Assembly (NCBI GenBank): GCA_017536205.1
Contig: JAFXHX010000010.1
Span: 62,001 to 126,000 of the forward strand
Direction of reading: 5' to 3'
DNA length: 64,000 bases
Origin: Clostridia bacterium
Lineage (GTDB): Bacteria; Bacillota; Clostridia; Christensenellales; Borkfalkiaceae
Below the pieces are notes generated by a model. It was not told where the DNA came from. It was given only the letters and a program-made list of their open reading frames with translations, and made no database searches. Of the stretch, positions 60,764 through 64,000 are shown one piece after another. Made by a program: the position numbers and the translations under genes. The number at the start of each line of letters is the position of its first letter. Position 1 is the first letter of the stretch.

Positions 60764-62575
60764 TTATACTAGTGGAAGTTCAGTAATTCTTAATTTTGCC
60801 GAGCCGTATGGGTAAAGTTTAATTTTCTTAGGCTTTCCTACGGGCTCTCTCGATGCGGGAACTTTTGCGCACACCGTATCGTAGCGTGGCTCTATTCCCC
60901 AAGGTATTTTAACTACTTCTGCATTTATTACTACGGGTGGGTTTTTACTGCTAAACGGCACTTTCGACACTTTGCGCTTTTCTAAACTGAAAAACGGTGA
61001 CGCAGGCGCGTATTGCCACTCTGACGTGGGAATTAACTCGTAATCGCAATAAGGGTATTTGCGTTCAACGTCGTTTTTAGTATATTCTAGCATATTAGTT
61101 TTATATGAAATGGGAACTGAAAATACGAGCGAGCCACATTTAACCGATTTTAAATCGTGCGGACGGTCAATCAATTCGGTAACTACTTCATATTCAACGT
61201 TTATAGTGGCGTTTTCCCCTGCCTTTACCATAAAGGTTAACTCTTCACAGTACGGCGTTGATTTTCCATTTGCCACAAGGTTTTTTGCAAACGACGGTAT
61301 TCTTATTTTAAGAGTAACGTCTTTTTTAGTTTTTACGGTGTATATAAACGAGTTTTCAAACGGATAGTTGGTTTTTAACTCTATATAATAATCGCTTGTT
61401 TTTACAGCAGACGGAATAGGCACTACCGACGTAACGGTATTATCGTTATACATAAACGCCGAAAGCGCAAACTTTGGCCAGCCTTGGTTAAAGTTAGCGG
61501 TACAGCAACCGTAGTTTGGTTCAAGCCCGAATAAGTGCGATTCTATGCCGTTAGTTCCAAATATAGGACTGCACTGAAACTTTTTGCACGATATTTGGTT
61601 AGATAGTTGGTCGTACTGGTGCGTCCACATATCGTCGCTAATAGTTGCAGGAAGTGCGTTAAAAGCAACTAATTCAAGGCGTTCTGCCCACTTTTTATCG
61701 CCCGTGCAAGCAAACAAGCACTCGTAAGAATACATTTGTTCAACAACACCGCAAAGTTCAGTTCCCTGAATAGGGCTTAAACCTGAAAGACACTCGTCAC
61801 CCGTGAAAGTTCCAACGGCGGTGCCGTTAAACTGTTTAAGTATAGTGTAAAGTCGCTCTGCTAAATCGGTATATTCTTCGCCTAAGACTTCGTGGCTTAT
61901 AGCTTCGCTTTTAAGCATCATACCGATATTAACTATATGCGTTTCGTGCGTCCACTCGTTAAGCGTGCGTTTAAAGTGCGGGCTTGCCTTTTCGTAATCG
62001 AGCCCTTGCTCTTTTAAAAGTTTTGCAAGGTCTTTAATCCATTCTTCTTTATAGGTTTTCCATAAAAAGTTAATGGCAACGAAAGTTTCATACCAACGCG
62101 ATTTGCCCCAGTTAAAGAGTTTTATCGTTTTGTTTGAAAGTAATTCGTAGTAGTTTTTCATTACCTTATATATAACGCCAGGGATGCGCTCGTCACCCGA
62201 ACATTCGTAGTAAACTACTAGTACTTTCGATATAAGTTGAACTGCCCAAGTATCGTATGTGGGTATTTTTTCTTCTTCACAAGGGCAAATCCAACCACTT
62301 GGTTTTTGGTAAGATAAAATTGCGTTTATATACTTTTTAGCCCTTGCTATAAGGTCGTCGTCGTTTAAAAGATAAGCAAGTGGAATAAACCCGTCTAACC
62401 AGTAGGGAACTCTCTCCCACCCTTCGGCGTTACCACCTATCCAAGCGCTATCTCTAACGTCGCGCCAAACCTTATCGAGATTGCCCGATAAACCGTTTGC
62501 TTGTAACTTTAACTGTTGCTTTAACCAACCCTTTGGCTTTAATTCGTTTGCAGTAAAATAATTCCATTTATTCAT
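60764..62575 (-). CDS. GH127-like glycoside hydrolase (beta-L-arabinofuranosidase family, DUF1680)
   Basis: 603 aa. An (alpha/alpha)6 barrel and beta-sandwich protein. Signature segments are GNAEGWERVPYWLDGFIPLA, the Glu region DECLSGLSPIQGTELCGVVE and the Cys pair in LEPNYGCCTANFNQGWPKF that holds the catalytic Cys of GH127. No signal peptide, so probably intracellular. The activity could also be GH146-like. AAGGAG lies 6 nt before the ATG. Divergent from an AraC regulator. Confidence 0.9.
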   Translation of the reverse strand: MNKWNYFTANELKPKGWLKQQLKLQANGLSGNLDKVWRDVRDSAWIGGNAEGWERVPYWLDGFIPLAYLLNDDDLIARAKKYINAILSYQKPSGWICPCEEEKIPTYDTWAVQLISKVLVVYYECSGDERIPGVIYKVMKNYYELLSNKTIKLFNWGKSRWYETFVAINFLWKTYKEEWIKDLAKLLKEQGLDYEKASPHFKRTLNEWTHETHIVNIGMMLKSEAISHEVLGEEYTDLAERLYTILKQFNGTAVGTFTGDECLSGLSPIQGTELCGVVEQMYSYECLFACTGDKKWAERLELVAFNALPATISDDMWTHQYDQLSNQISCKKFQCSPIFGTNGIESHLFGLEPNYGCCTANFNQGWPKFALSAFMYNDNTVTSVVPIPSAVKTSDYYIELKTNYPFENSFIYTVKTKKDVTLKIRIPSFAKNLVANGKSTPYCEELTFMVKAGENATINVEYEVVTELIDRPHDLKSVKCGSLVFSVPISYKTNMLEYTKNDVERKYPYCDYELIPTSEWQYAPASPFFSLEKRKVSKVPFSSKNPPVVINAEVVKIPWGIEPRYDTVCAKVPASREPVGKPKKIKLYPYGSAKLRITELPLV

Positions 62576-62601
62576 AATGCACTCCTTGCGCTTTTGTATT
62601 T

Positions 62602-62630
62602 ATTATATCACACGCAATAAAGGTATTAAA
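62602..62630 (-). promoter_or_regulatory. Promoter of the GH127 gene
   Basis: Minus-strand TTTAAT (62625-62630, weak), 17-bp spacer, TATAAT (62602-62607). The ATATCACAC repeat overlaps the -10 box. Confidence 0.62.
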
Positions 62631-62666
62631 TAGCCAAAAAACCATTAAATATTGACAATATCACAC
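62605..62666. repeat. Direct repeat pair ATATCACAC, candidate AraC operator
   Basis: Copies at 62605-62613 and 62658-62666, 53 bp apart (about five helical turns), one at the -10 of GH127 and one next to the -35 of the regulator gene. This placement suits coordinated control of both genes. Confidence 0.55.
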
Positions 62667-62680
62667 TTATTCGATATAAT
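62652..62680 (+). promoter_or_regulatory. Promoter of the AraC gene next to GH127
   Basis: TTGACA (62652-62657), 17-bp spacer, TATAAT (62675-62680), then AAAAGGA before the ATG at 62698. Confidence 0.85.
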
Positions 62681-62697
62681 AAGTAAAAGGAATAGAT

Positions 62698-63465
62698 ATG
62701 GTTGGAATTGATTTAAACGGTTTAATTACCTACAAGCACGCATCGCTTCGTTACTTTGACAAAAAAGAACACCACGTTACACGCTTTTGCCCGGACAACG
62801 TGTTGCTTTTAGTGTTTGATGGCGTTTTGCGCTTTTCAGAAAACGGCACCGAAGTTGAAGTTAAAAAGGGCGAATATTATATTCAAAGAAAAAACGTTTA
62901 CCAAGCAGGTAAACTTTATAGCGACGCTCCAAAGTATTTATACGTTCACTTTAACGCAGAGTGGACTAGTGGTGAAAACGCCTTGCCGTATAAGGGGTGT
63001 TTCGATTACTTAAAACTTTCAAGCCTTATGGATAAAATTGACCTTTATGCGCACCAAAATAAAAGTAACGCCGAAATGCTTTATTTGTTTTTAAAACTTT
63101 TGCTTGCTTTAAAAACGCCTTCGGTTACTAGCGAAACGGCAACGGTTTTATCTCAATTCGTTGAAAATAATTTAAGTAACATATCTTCGCTTAACGACTT
63201 GTGTAAAAAGTTTAATTATAGCAAAAACTATATTATTCGCATTTTTAATAAAGAGTTTGGCGTTTCGCCTATTCAATATATAAATAACGCGAAAATTAAG
63301 CGCGCTAGTTACCTACTTGAAACCACTTCTAAACCCGTTAGAGAAATTGCAGTTGAATGTGGTTATTCTGATTACACCTATTTTTATAAGCGATTTATTA
63401 AAAGCACTAACCTTTCACCACTTGACTGGCGCAAAAAAATGCAAGAAAACCCATTTAGCGAATAA
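62698..63465 (+). CDS. AraC family transcriptional regulator
   Basis: 255 aa. N-terminal cupin-like domain (VLLLVFDGVLRFSENGTEVE, KGEYYIQRKNVYQAG) and C-terminal AraC double HTH (about 155-250: SLNDLCKKFNYSKNYIIRIF, REIAVECGYSDYTYFYKRF). It is divergent from GH127, which it probably activates in response to a sugar. AAGGA lies 6-7 nt before the ATG. Confidence 0.93.
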   Translation: MVGIDLNGLITYKHASLRYFDKKEHHVTRFCPDNVLLLVFDGVLRFSENGTEVEVKKGEYYIQRKNVYQAGKLYSDAPKYLYVHFNAEWTSGENALPYKGCFDYLKLSSLMDKIDLYAHQNKSNAEMLYLFLKLLLALKTPSVTSETATVLSQFVENNLSNISSLNDLCKKFNYSKNYIIRIFNKEFGVSPIQYINNAKIKRASYLLETTSKPVREIAVECGYSDYTYFYKRFIKSTNLSPLDWRKKMQENPFSE

Positions 63466-63481
63466 CTAAATTATTTAAAAG

Positions 63482-63506
63482 CACACCTAAAGGTGTGTTT
63501 TTATTT
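63482..63506 (+). terminator. Terminator of the AraC gene
   Basis: Six- to seven-base-pair stem CACACC/GGTGTG (63482-63487 with 63492-63497) followed by TTTTTATTTC. Confidence 0.8.
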
Positions 63507-63569
63507 CTTTACTTTTTTATTATATTGTGCTAAACTCTATACAAAATAAATAATATATATGGAAGTATT

Positions 63570-64000
63570 ATGAAAAAGATTTTTGCGCTAATTTTTGCGC
63601 TTACTCTCTCTACTTTTTTATGCGTTTCTTGCGCTAAAAATTACGAAGCAACCGTTGATATAAGCAATAACACCACCAAAATGGTTGCACATAGGGGCTT
63701 ATCTGGTTTAGAAGTTGAAAATACTGTAAACGCGTTTAGGCTAGCGGGCAACCACTCTTACTACGGCGTTGAGGCAGACGTTAGAAAAACTAGCGACGGT
63801 AAGTTCGTTATGTGCCACGACGATAGTTTAAAGCGCATAAGCGGTTTTGATTTAAAAGTTGAAAACTCTACCCTAAACTCCCTTAAAAACGTTGTTTTAT
63901 ACGACAAAAACTCTAAAAGTAAAACGCAAAATATAAAAATTGCAACGCTTGAAGAGTATATTGAAGTTTGCAAAGAATGTCAAAAGCATTGTTATTTAGA
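63570..64000 (+). CDS. Glycerophosphodiester phosphodiesterase lipoprotein (C-terminus outside window)
   Basis: The first 143 codons are present. Lipoprotein-type signal with Cys at about residue 21 (CVSCAKNYE), then the GDPD start MVAHRGLSGLEVENTVNAFR (His-Arg-Gly and Glu-Asn motifs), GVEADVRKTSDGKFVMCHDD (second metal/catalytic set) and an inserted segment before IATLEEYIEVC. The family hydrolyses glycerophosphodiesters at the cell surface. GGAAG lies about 5 nt before the ATG. Confidence 0.9.
   Translation, partial: MKKIFALIFALTLSTFLCVSCAKNYEATVDISNNTTKMVAHRGLSGLEVENTVNAFRLAGNHSYYGVEADVRKTSDGKFVMCHDDSLKRISGFDLKVENSTLNSLKNVVLYDKNSKSKTQNIKIATLEEYIEVCKECQKHCYL

Overview
AT-rich chromosomal window of an anaerobic, low-GC Gram-positive bacterium, most likely a gut-type member of the Clostridia. 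The evidence is a CIRCE/HrcA heat-shock operon, GlgC+GlgD glycogen genes, pyruvate formate-lyase, rubrerythrin, small Firmicutes families (DUF1540, DUF4250, DUF4364, TSCPD), strong AGGAG ribosome sites and TTGACA/TATAAT promoters. No rRNA, CRISPR array, integrase or transposase was seen.

Layout. 1-11.2 kb: one minus-strand glycogen operon, glgB-glgC-glgD-glgA-glgP, then a neopullulanase-like gene broken by a single in-frame TAA, then tex (runs off the left edge). 11.2-14.1 kb: dipeptidase, DUF554 membrane protein, a hypothetical and a sugar isomerase-like TIM barrel. 14.1-17.6 kb: pyruvate formate-lyase system in which the glycyl-radical domain is a separate 77-aa protein, with a thioredoxin-like protein and activase. 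17.6-21.8 kb: two paralogous membrane proteins, YhcH family, ATP-grasp ligase, DUF4250, rubrerythrin and a PerR/Fur-like regulator with a perfect 7-1-7 operator. 21.8-31.6 kb: housekeeping genes, including a class I lysyl-tRNA synthetase beside an archaeal-type cytidylate kinase. 31.6-31.9 kb: a probable structured RNA made of two tandem units.

33.0-43.9 kb: a compact minus-strand virion module (terminase, portal, scaffold, capsid, connector, hub-like, fibre-like and coiled-coil proteins) with P22-like gene order. It has a sigma4-like regulator gene and a LexA box upstream but no integrase, replication or lysis genes. Two host-like surface proteins lie opposite and beside it. It is a candidate domesticated capsid or gene transfer agent-like element.

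46.8-51.1 kb: AraC regulator, a siroheme/4Fe-4S reductase-like protein and a FecBCD/BtuFCD-type ABC importer. 51.2-53.2 kb: GH3 glycosidase. 53.2-55.1 kb: a 1.8-kb AT-rich island (EndoU-like toxin, putative immunity protein, RHH/WYL-like regulator) bounded by perfect 42-bp direct repeats that duplicate the dnaJ 3' end and terminator. 55.1-60.3 kb: hrcA-grpE-dnaK-ygjV-dnaJ. 60.3-64 kb: DUF1540 protein, tRNA-Cys, GH127 glycosidase, AraC regulator and a partial glycerophosphodiesterase lipoprotein.

The genes suggest a saccharolytic anaerobe that stores glycogen, ferments by PFL and takes up plant or host glycans under AraC control. Several monocistronic promoters place the -10 box exactly 6 nt before an ATG with no Shine-Dalgarno sequence, which suggests frequent leaderless mRNAs.
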